A DNA stretch of 64,000 nt from Psococerastis gibbosa. Its lineage: Eukaryota; Arthropoda; Insecta; Psocodea; Psocidae. Numbering within the stretch: position 1 is the first letter of the stretch; every line of letters starts with the position of its first letter. Below are positions 43,114 through 53,569 of the stretch, one piece after another. The stretch spans positions 9,286,874 to 9,350,873 of the forward strand of contig OZ020490.1 of the NCBI GenBank assembly GCA_963971405.1, in the 5' to 3' direction. Below the pieces are notes generated by a model. The model ran no database searches, was not told the DNA's origin, and was given only the letters and a program-made list of their open reading frames with translations. A program made the position numbers and the translations under genes.

Positions 43114-43678
43114 GAGTGTACAGTCCGTAGGAAATTGGCAGCCCGAAATTTAATTCTTTTTATTTTATTTAATGAACTAAGCATGTTATTAAAGATTTTT
43201 TTTTTTTTTTTTTTTATTTTTTTTTTTTAAGATTAATTGCATACAAACAATTTAATGAATGTATCCGATTGACCTCTTCTTCAGTCACCTCTGTAGGTTA
43301 GTACCTATGTTGAATCTCCGATCGCATGGCGTGTACAGACCCGCACAAGTGCAAGTACGTTACCACCTGGCCATCGAAGTCGAAGGCTCATTAAAGTTGT
43401 AGGAGACTACTTTATGCATCATGTAATAAGATATTTTTAATTTCCGAAATTGTAGTTTTTTCATAAACATGATAATATTATATAAACAATAAATTTTCAC
43501 GTATAATCGATTTAAAAAAACTACAATTTCGAAAACTAAAAATACCATATTACATTATGCATGAAGTAGTCTTCTACAACTTTAATGGGCCATATCTTAA
43601 ATAAATTGCTTAGTTAATTAAATAAAAAATAAAAAGTATTAAATTTCGGGCTGCCAATTTCCTATGGGCTGTACACTC
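43114..43678. mobile_element. T3 palindromic MITE with an insertion
   Basis: The ends GAGTGTACAGTCCGTAGG and (inverted) GAGTGTACAGCCCATAGG carry matching inner blocks: GGCAGCCCGAAATTTAAT, TTAATTAACTAAGCA and GACTACTT(T/C)ATGCAT. The left end is preceded by TTAA (43,110). About 185 bp of unrelated sequence with T-runs (43,195-43,380) interrupts the left arm. Related copies are at 23.3, 47.7 and 56.3 kb. Confidence 0.7.
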
Positions 43679-43886
43679 AGTTAGACTATAAATCTAAATT
43701 AAATATTTTGGAATATTTTACTTGTCACACAGGCGAAGTTTTCAGTGAATTAAAAATAAATGTTTGATGCGTTTTTTAGAAAATTGTATAGACCCAAAAA
43801 AACCTACCAGAATAACCTATTAATTAAGCGTTTACAAAGGAATAAAAAAGAAAAACAAAATGGGCCTGAGTAGTGATACTACAAAA

Positions 43887-44430
43887 CTCCCACACTTGCT
43901 ACCTTTTCTGGATAATATGCTTCTCCTAGCAAAGATTGGCGATTTTTTTTTTTGACCTCTGAGACCATTGGGACCTTCGAGATTGCTGCTCTGAATAAGG
44001 CAAGTCGTGCTCTTGCCAAACCACTGCCGAAGGGGTTCAACCAGGATGTTCTTCCTCTGTCGGGAACACTCAGTCCCTCCATCTTCCCTATACTTATGAC
44101 ATACGATATAACAAGGCGATATTTATCGTTCCTCATCACATGGCCGAAGTATGTTAGTTTCCGTTTCTTAACAGCTAGCAACAACCCGCCTTCTGTATCC
44201 ATTCGTCTCAGGGCGATCTCCCCATGATAAGCGCAGCATTCGTCTATATATTTCAAATGCACTGATTCTGTTCTGATTCTGTCCCTCCATACCTATACGA
44301 ACCAAACGTAGAACGATTGGGAACGCACAACGTTTCCCCATTCTCAATCCAAAGCCGAACCGCAGATTCCGGCACCGCAGTATTAACTGCATTTTGATGA
44401 AGACATTTCGAGCTTGTTGAATGGGGCTGG
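43887..44430 (-). mobile_element. LINE 3' fragment (family b) beside a SINE-A scrap
   Basis: The minus strand shows IDECCAYHGEIALRRMDTEG and KKRKLTYFGHVMRNDKYRLV, then GRTSWLNPFGSG and LFRAAISKV, the usual LINE C-terminal order (RRM..GHVMRN..RGRTSWL..LFRAAISKV). Frames are partly broken. A SINE-A piece (CTCCCACACTTGCTACCTTT) lies at 43,887-43,925. Confidence 0.7.
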
Positions 44431-44464
44431 GAATTTCGTGGCTTATCTCCCACTCACTGTTTAC

Positions 44465-44690
44465 AATGCATCCGAGGGCATATGAGAGGGTTATATAGCC
44501 CTAATCAGGCGCGGATCTACGGGGGCTATGGGGGCTATAGCCCCCCCCCCCATGAGGGTCCTCAAAATGCGTAAAACCCCAATATTTCAGCCCTATTTAA
44601 AAAAAAAAATAGAAATTTAATCTTAGCCCCCTCCTTGGTCTCATTCTAGATCCGCGCCTGGCCCTAATCCACTGGGTTATACAAAAGAAA
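44465..44690 (+). mobile_element. SINE-A 3' part, interrupted by a hAT-like MITE
   Basis: ATCCGAGGGCATATGAGAGG and GTTATATAGCCCTAAT, then after the insertion CCACTGGGTTATACAAAAG, follow the SINE-A tail order. The tRNA-like head is missing. Confidence 0.55.
44506..44660. mobile_element. hAT-like mini-MITE (155 bp) with perfect 8-bp target duplication
   Basis: The termini CAGGCGCGGATCTA and TAGATCCGCGCCTG are perfect inverted repeats. GCCCTAAT lies at 44,498-44,505 and 44,661-44,668. The interior has AGCCCCC runs and GCCCCCTCCTTGGTCTCATT. A second family member is at 47,098-47,236. Confidence 0.9.
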
Positions 44691-45351
44691 ATTCGTTAGG
44701 GTACGTTTTTATTTATTTATTGACCACAATTTGAGATGCTTTGGTCAAGAGCAACGCCGACTGAATGTCGAATATATCAAACTTTCGCAGTTTAATTCTG
44801 TAGCCCATTTCTCTATTGAATATATCCAGGCACCTTGATCATTGGATAGCATTTTAAATATACATTTTTGGCACATCTCTTCATTTGAGGAGCCTTTACT
44901 CCTTAGCAAAACAGAAGATTAAAAGTTAGCTGGAAGGTTTAACAAAGACAGAGACGGCTCAGAGATAGAAAGCTGTAGCTAAGGTGGGAGAAATGCCATA
45001 GATTAAGTCAGTACACTAGAAACCTTCGCAGCCCTTAATCTTGGGATTAGAAGGGAGTTGGTGTCGACTCCCTTGTTTGGGGGGCCGAAAATCCGAACCA
45101 GTAGAATGGGTTTACGCTGTAATTATTTATAAAGAAAGGGAAAAGTAAACTTTTTTGGGGTTTCTTGATTAAAAATCGTGGGAGGTTAGATTTGTAAAGA
45201 ATTTGGTTACTGGTTCGTGTCAAAAGGGGGGTTTTGCAAGAGTTTATAAAAAAGGTTAGCAGATTGGCAGAACAGGATTTTGCTAAATTCCCTTCTGGGC
45301 TTCTGGTGAGTTGAAAAATTCATCGTTACCAGCTACGAGGGGTAGTAGAAG
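44691..45351. other. no feature recognised
   Basis: AT-rich; no gene, RNA or repeat recognised apart from short homopolymers. Confidence 0.35.
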
Positions 45352-45537
45352 CAAGGCCGTGCCTAGGTTTTAATTTCGGGGGGGGGGGGGTCAATTTTTT
45401 TTTGCGTACGGTACGGTAATTTATTAGTGAAGTAATGGATAAATTCTTCAAACCATACAGGTTTACATATAAAAATTCATGTCGGGGGGGGGGGGGGGGG
45501 TCCGGACCCCATGGACCACCTCCTGGGTACGGCCATG
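45352..45537. mobile_element. small TIR element with G-runs
   Basis: CAAGGCCGTGCCTAGG at the left and (inverted) CATGGCCGTACCCAGG at the right are inverted repeats with a few changes. The interior has two long G-runs (45,380 and 45,484). A clear target duplication is lacking; the T2 element begins 5 bp further on. Confidence 0.6.
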
Positions 45538-45542
45538 AGTTA

Positions 45543-45915
45543 GGCGCCCATTCCATCGACCGGCTAGGGCTATTTACAAAAACGGTGACGTGGTAGCAGA
45601 CATTCAAGACGTAGGTGGCGTTTCCACCGACGTCGCATTGCAGAATGCAAATGACATTGACGGAAATTAGAATTTTTTTTTATAGAAATCTATTAAAATG
45701 TTTGTACTTTTGTTCGCCATTTTTTAATTTCAGTTTGTTTGTTTGTGATTTTACTTTATGATCATTGATCAATTTTAACTATGGCATAGAGGAAAATAAA
45801 CATTTCCATCAATTCTGCAATGCGAGGTCGGTGGAAACGCCACCTAAGTCTTGAATGTCTGCTACCACGTCACCGTTTTTGTAAATAGCCCTAGCTGGTC
45901 GATGGAATAGGCGCC
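45543..45915. mobile_element. T2-type MITE (373 bp), TTA target duplication
   Basis: Terminal inverted repeats of about 100 bp (GGCGCCCATTCCATCGACC, GGGCTATTTACAAAAACGGT, GACGTGGTAGCAGACATTCA, GGTGGCGTTTCCACCGAC) are nearly identical. TTA lies at 45,540-45,542 and 45,916-45,918. TTA/TAA targets suit PIF/Harbinger MITEs. The interior (TGTGATTTTACTTTATG) is shared with the T2 copy at 51.1 kb. Confidence 0.85.
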
Positions 45916-45918
45916 TTA

Positions 45919-46334
45919 GCAGGTCACTAACTCTTCGCGTCAATCTTGCAGTGACACAGAGGATATTTCCCCATATCGCTATAGATATATACAACCAGCT
46001 ACTGAGGACCTGCAATCCATAGCTGGCACTAACCCATTTGCCAATTATCTAAAGAAGTTCCCGACCGTAATCTGCTACTACTCCCTCACAGAGTTTCTAA
46101 ATACTGCTGACTAACTAGCATATTTTCAATATGTGACTTGTTATTTTTATTGTATAAATAAATTTTATAGGTAGCACCAGTAGTTGTAAGTTAGTATTGT
46201 AGTTATTAGGTACCAAGACTTTCTAGCCCACTTGTTATAGAACCGAAACCGAGATGTGCATAACTTGTTGCTAGGAATATACGGTTACAATATGCATAAA
46301 GGTTTCTCATTTACTCAACTACACAAAGTCTACA
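45919..46334. other. no feature recognised
   Basis: No supported gene or repeat. Confidence 0.35.
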
Positions 46335-46412
46335 CAGCGAAAAATTTAGCCAGTATGAGACTCGAACCAACGACCTTTCAAGGGCGCGTCATCTACACTG
46401 CATGTTTCAACA
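46335..46412 (-). mobile_element. tRNA-like SINE head, diverged
   Basis: On the minus strand, CATGCAGTGTAGATGACGCG and then GGTCGTTGGTTCGAGTCTCA resemble the SINE-A head with an intact B box. No body follows. Confidence 0.5.
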
Positions 46413-46689
46413 ACCAAATTCTGACAAACCGTCATTTCCAACCTAGAACAATCCATCAGAGAGGGAACTTCGTACATTGAGAGATTGAAGACATGAGTTT
46501 GGTCCGATTCCAAAACTACCCTCCCCCTCCCCGCCCTTGTTTCCCTCCTGAAAGCCATTAAGTTGGCTGTAGACAAATTTAGGAAAGTGCAAGAGAGAAA
46601 CTTAAGAAAGGACTACTGTCTTGTTCCCCAATTTTTAATTACTTACTACGGCTCTTCAGTTAACCTCCCTATTTGTCCTGTACTATATT

Positions 46690-46830
46690 AAATCTTCTTC
46701 TTCTTCTTCAAGTTATAGCCGGTTGATAGCAACGTGTGGCATCGATACCTCGCCTCGGTCCTGGCACGCCCTCTTCTGCTCCACGTATGTATTGGCCCCT
46801 ACATCCTCCATCACTCATTTCTGGGACTTA
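46690..46830 (-). mobile_element. LINE tail fragment
   Basis: Minus strand: VGANTYVEQKRACQDRGEVS, a stop, then a GAAGAAGAAGAAG tail. This matches the tail form at 9.37 kb. Only the last few dozen codons remain. Confidence 0.45.
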
Positions 46831-47097
46831 TATTGTTTTTGTAAAGATGGAAAATAACCGATTCATTCATTCATTCATTTAATAATATAAAATAGACGAG
46901 AATGAGCAGCAGAGAGGAGTTGCAATTACTGAACAGTAAGTTTGTAGTAGAGACGCTGCCAGGCCGTAGGGGTAAGGTTTATTAATAATTAATTTAATTA
47001 ACATTTATTGTTAATTGAAAAATTGTTAATTAAAACGAGAATAGTCCAGACATGTTGTTATTTAGGATATTAAGGGTGTAAATAGTGATTGTATAGG

Positions 47098-47236
47098 CTG
47101 GCGCCTATACCTATAATATAGAACACTTATTGCGTTGATAATGCGTAACACCCCAATATTTCAGCCCTATTTTTTTAAACAAAAAATCGTATTTCATCTT
47201 AGCCCCCTCCTTGGTCTCATTCTAGATCCGCGCCTG
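47098..47236. mobile_element. hAT-like mini-MITE (139 bp) with perfect 8-bp target duplication
   Basis: The right half (AACACCCCAATATTTCAGCC, GCCCCCTCCTTGGTCTCATT, TAGATCCGCGCCTG) matches the 44.5 kb copy. The left end CTGGCGCC is diverged. TGTATAGG lies at 47,090-47,097 and 47,237-47,244. Confidence 0.8.
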
Positions 47237-47244
47237 TGTATAGG

Positions 47245-47695
47245 TATATAATGCATATTGTATTAAAATAGTTTCCTCGCCTTCTTGATTTAGAATTCGA
47301 ACTAGGCACGTTCCAGTCCCTCTGCTCAGGATAGTTCAGGTCAGGTTTTCATCGTGTCAGTATTGCAGGGCTTACTTGAACCAATGTCAGCATAAAAATA
47401 AAGGCACTAAAAGGGAAAAGTGAAGAAGAAATAAATATCTGAGTTCCTTACAGCAAGAAAAGTTATGGCATCCATTTCAAGTAAAGAAAGGAGAAAGACG
47501 TAGAAATACTAGTGGGGGCAGACAATTCTAAAGGGACAATAGCCTACATAAGCCCTCCATTAGCGCCTAATTTACTAAATAAACACCACAAAACTCTTTC
47601 AAATAAATTTTATACCAAATAAACTTGCTCTTCATGTTACCTCCGAGAGTAAAAAGATAGTAAACCCGAAATCTTAATTCTTAAAGAGGACATGC
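47245..47695. other. no feature recognised
   Basis: No supported gene or repeat. Confidence 0.35.
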
Positions 47696-48070
47696 TACGT
47701 AGAAAAGTAGCCCCCCCCCAAATTTGTTCTTTTATTTAATTTTATATAATTTTTAAATTAATTAACAAAGCAAGTTATTAAAGATATGGCTCATATAAGT
47801 TGTAAAAAATTACGTCATGCATCATATAATAGGAAATATTAAATTTTGGGTACCTTAGTTCTTTAGTAAAAAACAGAGTGGACTAAATTTTCGCCTAATC
47901 TGGGATTTTGGAAAAACTACAAGACTGAAAAGTAAAAATACCCGATTATATGATGTAGGTACGAAGTATAACTTAAATGAGCCCAATTTTAAATAACTTG
48001 ATGAGTTAATGAAATAAAAAGTGAAAAGTATCTAATTTTGGGGTGCCAATTTTCTACATAGCATATCCTC
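47696..48070. mobile_element. T3 palindromic MITE, whole (375 bp)
   Basis: Almost the whole element is an inverted repeat: GAGGACATGCTACGTAGAAA with its right partner TTTTCTACATAGCATATCCTC, then AAGTTATTAAAGATATGGCTCAT and GTAGTTTTTCCAAAA-type blocks. TTAA adjoins both ends (with one extra A at the left), in line with a TTAA or TA target. Confidence 0.8.
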
Positions 48071-48309
48071 TTAAGAACATATTAGCCAGCTCTGGATCAC
48101 ACCCAAATAAGCCAGTTTTTGTAATTAATTTACGACGCAAGTTCTAAATATTTGGTATATTTCAGTTACATAGGAATATTTCGTTTGTTTTAGTTAAGTT
48201 ATAGTGCAGAGATTTTTCAACCAAACTAGGAAAGGGATATAAATTTGTCGAATGATTTAATACCATATAATGTGCTGAAAAAAAAGAGACAATAATTGCA
48301 TCTACACAC

Positions 48310-49115
48310 AAATAGTGAGACCGTGTATGACGTGCTGACCACTGAGGAAGGACGGAGAGCAACTGTTGAAACTGGCAAAGATGGGAATGTAGCGCTACTC
48401 CCCAGGTTACAGGCTAGCGGATAGGAGGAGAAACGAAGATACTCGAGCGGAGATGCAGGTAGCCCCTATCACCGAAAAAGTCAGGGAACGGAGGTTAGCA
48501 TAGTGGGGCCACACGAGGAGGAGACAAGATGGCCGCCTGCTACAACATGTGGGTAACAATAGTCCACTAGGACGACCAAAGATGTCCCTAGAAATAAAAG
48601 AGAGGGAGGACCTCACCTCGGCCGAAGTTGCACATAACAGGAAGTCAGGAACACCTGGTAGAGGTGGGTCGTTCTTACTGGAGCCGTTCCTAAGGACGGT
48701 TCTTGAGCTAGGAACTAGCTGCAACGGCTCCCGGATACAAAAATATTAGGTTCTTGAGGAACGCAATGCAAAATGGGGATATCCGGATTGCCGGTCAGTT
48801 ATTTAACAAGTTCTTACACCACGGAAAATTAGTGTTAATGACAATATTTTTTACATAAGCTAACCATTGGCAAACTGGTTCCTATAGAGTATGAACTGAG
48901 TACGATTACTAGTCACCAGTATTGGGATTAAGCATAAGCCAGGAACTGGTTCCTAAAAGAACGCGCATTAGGAACCGTTATTCTTGAATCACTGGAACTG
49001 GTAACGCAAGCTCCTGAAAAAACCAGAAACGGCACACCTCTAGAGGTGTAAATTGAAGATACGTGCCGCCAACCCCGTGGGAGGGACAGGGCACCGTTAA
49101 AGTAAAGAAGCGCTG
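48310..49115 (+). mobile_element. LINE tail (family d) split by a hAT-like MITE
   Basis: In pieces the plus strand reads QVAPITEKVRERRL, WGHTRRRQDGRLLQHV and then KMSLEIKEREDLTSAEVAHN, the closing order of a LINE C-terminus. It resumes after the insertion as a RAANPVGGTGHR-like stretch. Frames are broken. Confidence 0.5.
48667..49040. mobile_element. hAT-like MITE in the LINE tail
   Basis: TAGAGGTG stands at 48,659-48,666 and 49,041-49,048, an 8-bp duplication. The ends also resemble each other (GAGGTGGGTCGTTCTTAC and, inverted, GAGGTGTGCCGTTTCTGG), so part of that octamer may belong to the TIR. Inside are several GGAACTGGTTCCT-like palindromic pieces. Confidence 0.6.
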
Positions 49116-49265
49116 AACCCTTATGTAATGTTCCTCAGTAACTTAGGCCCACCGAATCTTTATAATTTACGTATTAAGCTATATAAAAAATAAAAACTAA
49201 CACATTTTGGGTTGGGGTGATCCAGAGTAGCCAATGCATATACAATATTTATATACATTCTTCTT

Positions 49266-49446
49266 TTAATGCCTCTTCTATCAAAGATTGGCGATCATGA
49301 TGGTAATTTGCACCTTGGAGAATGTTGCTCTGAAAAGGGAAGTAAAGTTGAGCTCTTGCAAAACCACTGACTCAGGTTTTTCAGTCAGGATGTTCTTCTT
49401 CGGCCGGGAGCCCTCTGTCCTTCTATCTTCCCTTGGATTATTATAC
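49266..49446 (-). mobile_element. LINE tail (family b)
   Basis: Close to 60.86-61.02 kb: GCCTCTTCTATCAAAGATTG then GGCGATCATGATGG, AAAACCACTGACTCAGG and TTTTTCAGTCAGGATGTTCT. The last codons and 3' end of a LINE, truncated. Confidence 0.65.
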
Positions 49447-49809
49447 ATTCAATTCAATTTTTTACTGGAATCTCTATACCAGCAAGGCCTTTTTATCTCG
49501 GCGGTAACTGCTAAGTTCGTAGCCATATTAATAAACAACGTTTCGCTCGCAATGTTGTGGGAAGGCAATACTAAGGAAGGCAAAGTTTAGAGAAAGGCCA
49601 GGAGAAAGCGGGTGGGGAGGGAAAGTGGGGAGGGAGAAAGTTTTGCTAGAAGACGCCAAAGTCATAAAATTTTGCGCTGAAATGAAGTGAGATGGCAATT
49701 TTCCAAGCTGCAGACTGAAAGGAAATACCACCCAATCTGGAAATTTCGGTTATTAGGCTCCGGAAACTTTTAAGTACCGATTTTTATGACTTCATTTGAA
49801 GGGACACCT

Positions 49810-50577
49810 GCAGCCCGATTATGGCGATTTTAATGCCGGGGTTACTGTAATACCATGTCACGTGAGGGTATTAATTCAATAGTTTAAAATAAATTAACAG
49901 TAAATTTCAGAATTTTTAATTTTTTATGTTGGTAATCGTCGCAAGAGTGCTAAGCGCGGAAAATTCGAATTGTGTCTATTTAATCTATTTGATGATTTTC
50001 AGCTATATTTTTGGTGAGTTTTTCAATTTTTTCTGCCTTAGATTTAGACAAATTATTTTTAATTCTTATACATATACGATCGAAATTAAAACTTGTTCAT
50101 TTTAATGTTTATTTCCAGAGCGATAAGTTTACATTTTGCTATTTATATTTGCTACGGCCATAGAAGTATATTAACTGGAGCGGCGGGAGCCATAATATGC
50201 CTTACGAGGCACCCGTTTCCTTAAGCCAACTATCAGAGATAAGCACCAACGCAACAAAAAATATCGAACTCTTACACATTGCAGCATAGCAGAACGGATA
50301 CCTGGACCCGGTCAAAAACTCTGTACTTAGTTTGTGCAGGCTATTTTCCCCGCCAAATTGCGTACTTATCTTGTGCAGGCTACACTAGCAGCCCTATTGA
50401 TAACAGTCTCCAGCCACGGGAGGGCTACGGCAGCGTCGCGTCAGTTCAGTTCTTCTTTACCGCCAATATCAAAATTTAAAAAAACTCTGAAATTTACTGT
50501 TCATTTATTTTAAACAATGGAATTAATACCATCACGTGACATGGTATTATATTAACCCCGGTATTGAAATCGGGCTG
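49810..50577. mobile_element. T1 element, long form (768 bp)
   Basis: GCAGCCCGATTATGGCGATT at the left and, inverted, at the right end CAGCCCGATTTCAATACCGG. Both arms hold ACCATGTCACGTG/CACGTGACATGGT. The interior shares TTTGATGATTTTCAGCTATA-like sequence (inverted) with 4.64 kb and has about 300 bp extra (50,160-50,460) of moderately GC-rich, unrecognised DNA. Confidence 0.75.
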
Positions 50578-50843
50578 ATGCGTAGTCTACCACTTGCAGG
50601 CTCGTAACCAGTATTTTTTTTGGGGGGGGGGGGCTGCGATCCTATTGTATGTAGTGAAATGTCGCACGTCTGGGAAGTTCCATTCTTTCCAGTGCTGAGT
50701 AAACTGCCGCGGGGCTGCTATAGTGATTATTTTTAATTTTTACCTGGGAATAAAAAGGTAAGTACAACATAATTATATTTTATAACGAAAAGTGCTATTC
50801 AAAATTGTTTTGTTTACACCTTTAACCCCAATAATTAGTTGAA

Positions 50844-51260
50844 GCAGCTATTCCACTGTCAATTTTTCTTCAATTTTGATATTGTCATTGACGGAAATAT
50901 CATCATGTTGCATTTATATTTTTACACCTCATTCCACCCGTGGATTTCTGTTTTCAATTTTTTCCAACTTTGTAAGTTTGCCCGCCGTCTTTCTTTTAAT
51001 TTTATAATGTACAAGAAATTTTATAAATTACGAAATAATTCGTTCTTTCTCAAGGAATTAATTTAAATTATTTATCAACTTCAGACGACGCCATTGTTTA
51101 ATTTTAGTTTGTTATTGTTTGCAAATCGTGATTTTACTTTATGTTCATTATTCAATTTTAACATGCGGAAGTTAAAATGGACAATGACATAGAGTAAAAC
51201 CAAAATCTCATCAATTATTGATGCACAAATGATGAAATATTGGCAAGTGGAATAACCGGC
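50844..51260. mobile_element. T2 MITE (417 bp)
   Basis: GCAGCTATTCCACTGTCAAT at the left and, inverted, GCCGGTTATTCCACTTGCCA at the right. The interior block TTTAGTTTGTTATTGTTTGC plus TGATTTTACTTTATG is shared with 45.7 kb. It directly precedes the LINE. Confidence 0.7.
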
Positions 51261-51424
51261 TAATACTAATCACCATAGTAGGCGCGCTGACGGCTAATTT
51301 ATTTTATATGACAATTACTTGGGGGGTGAAGTTGATCGCCTGCTCGTGGTGCCCCCTGCCTGAAATAACTAAACGATCAACCGAGGTACGCCTCAAATCG
51401 TGCAAAGCTGTGTATATACTGTAA

Positions 51425-52237
51425 ATGAAGAGAAAAATGAACCTCAACGGCCCTTGTAAGGGCCCCGACGCGGACCTCCGAATTTTGTTTTGGAACGCCA
51501 GAGGTCTTAGTACTAGCAAGTTCCTGGAATTCAGACACACGCTCTACAATGTAGATGCGGACGTTTTTATTACTGTTGAAGCTGGACTTTCGACGGAATG
51601 TCCTGAATCTTATCAAATTGACGGTTACGCCCAGCATGTACTTAAAAGAGCTAGACAAGTTGCATCAGGAATCATTAGCGGTGTAAAAAACAATGTAGTG
51701 AGCAAATACGATGTCATCCACGAAATGGACAGTGACGACACGTTCGAAGCGGTTATTGTGAATGTGTGGAAGTGTAAAAAAAAACTCAGTGTCATTGGAC
51801 TGTACAATCCCCCTGGCAATAAACTATCAACTACTCTGCTGACTCCCTTTTTAGAAACCAACACAATTATTATTGGTGACTTTAATGCACCTTCTTCGCG
51901 GTGGGGATACACTCAAACGAACCCAGTTGGACGTATTATGGAGAATTTCATTGACGACGAAATGCTTAACGTGATTGAGACGCCTCCGACATTTCTTTCC
52001 TTCATGGGAAACTCTTCAAGACCGGATCTAGTCATAGTGCATCCTAATCTAGTCACCAAAACCACTGTAAAACTATTTGACGACGCAGCGGGATGTGGGC
52101 ATCGTGCAATTTTAGCAACTAGTGATATTAAAAGTAAACATGTAGAATCCAAAAAAAGTTGGTGCGATGGAATTTCAAGAAAGGGCGATGGAATGAGTAC
52201 CGAACTCTTAGTGACAAATTTATTACCCGAGATCTGA
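51425..52237 (+). CDS. LINE endonuclease domain
   Basis: 270-codon frame with the exonuclease-endonuclease-phosphatase fold signatures in order: WNARGL (about residues 23-28), VEAGLS (51-56, the catalytic Glu), GLYNPPG (125-131), GDFNAPSSRWG (151-161) and SRPDLVI (198-204). The usual SDH near the end is CGH here (residues 224-226), so the Asp that pairs with the last His is replaced. The domain would nick target DNA for target-primed reverse transcription. After about residue 246 the reading moves to another frame. Confidence 0.85.
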   Translation: MKRKMNLNGPCKGPDADLRILFWNARGLSTSKFLEFRHTLYNVDADVFITVEAGLSTECPESYQIDGYAQHVLKRARQVASGIISGVKNNVVSKYDVIHEMDSDDTFEAVIVNVWKCKKKLSVIGLYNPPGNKLSTTLLTPFLETNTIIIGDFNAPSSRWGYTQTNPVGRIMENFIDDEMLNVIETPPTFLSFMGNSSRPDLVIVHPNLVTKTTVKLFDDAAGCGHRAILATSDIKSKHVESKKSWCDGISRKGDGMSTELLVTNLLPEI

Positions 52238-53554
52238 TATCCGGCACCCCTGAGGAAGCATATAAAAAGTTCTGTGAGGCTGTTAAAATGACTGCCGCGA
52301 AATGCATTCCTAGGGGCCAAGTCATGAATCATAGGCCGTACTGGAATACCAATCTTACACGTTTAAAGACAAAAAGGAATAAGACAAGAAAAACTGCAGA
52401 GAGAACCGGTCTCCTTTCTGACTGTGTAAACCTAAGAAAGGCGCAAGCAGAATTGCAGCTCAACATAAAGCAAAGCAAGTAAAACGCCTTTAATGACTTC
52501 ATCAGCAAGATCGACTTTAGAAAAGATGGTCTGAGAGCCCATCGTTATATATCGAAACTGAACAATGACAGCTCTAGTACAGAACTGAATCCTGTTACAT
52601 ATGGTCAGAAAACGCTTACAGATACCAAGGCGATAGCAAACGCAATGTGTTCCCACTTTGCAAAAATCAGTAACATTCAAACCAGTAAAGAAATTACAAA
52701 AAGGATGAACAAAACCAGAATCAGCACCTGTCCATCAAAAAGTGAAAACAAACTATTCAATGATCCATTTACCATGTCCGAGCTAAATTTTGCTATCAGA
52801 AAAGTACAAAACCGAAAAGCTGCAGGACCGGATAAAATATTTCCCGAGTTCCTAACTAATCTAGGACCTAAAGGCAAAGAGACCCTTTTGGACATGATCA
52901 ACCTGTCGTGGGACGTGCACGTACCAGCTCAGTGGAGGAAAGGAGAGATTACACCATTGCTGAAGAAAGGAAAATCGTCCGACCGGATTGACAGCTACAG
53001 ACCTATCACATTGAGCAGCTCCTGTTGTAAGCTAGCTGAAAGGATGATTGTGGCTCGACTAGAACAGTTCCTGGAATCGAACAACTATATTGACGAAAGA
53101 CAATCTGGTTTTCGAAGAAACAGGGGAACTATGGACCAAGTTGTAACTTTTGCACAACACGTCAAGGACGGGTACCATAGACAAATGTCGACAATAGCTG
53201 CTATGGTCGACCTAAAGCAGCCTACGACAAATTGTGGAAGTCCAAACTTCGGTACAAGTTGTCTGCACAGTATGGAGTCGCTGGAAAACTGCAGAGGTGG
53301 ATCAAGTCTTTCTTGTGCGTTTCAAAGATGCCACGTCTAAGTATCGTATTCAGCGTGAAGGTCTACCACAGGGAGCTGTTGTCAGCTGCTTACTCTTTAA
53401 TGTGATGGTGAATGACCTAATTACAACAATTACAGCTGAACACGGAGTAAACGCCCTTTTGTATGCTGATGATATCCTTGTATGGGCTACTAGCAAAAAT
53501 AAAGAAGCACTGGAAGCATGTTTGAACTCGGCTCTTAAGCGCCTTGAATCGTAG
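52159..53554 (+). CDS. LINE reverse transcriptase region, broken
   Basis: Conserved blocks read: FAIRKVQNRKAAGPDKIFPE, WRKGEITPLLKKGKSSD, YRPITLSSSCCKLAERMI, RQSGFRRNRGTMDQVV, then after a frame change LQRWIKSFL, then GLPQGAVVSCLLFNVMVNDL and the catalytic YADDILVW (53,462-53,485). Stops interrupt at 52,480 and 53,552, and frame changes lie near 53,213 and 53,316. Otherwise the domain is complete and its YADD box intact. Confidence 0.85.
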
Positions 53555-53569
53555 GCAGATGAAAACGCT

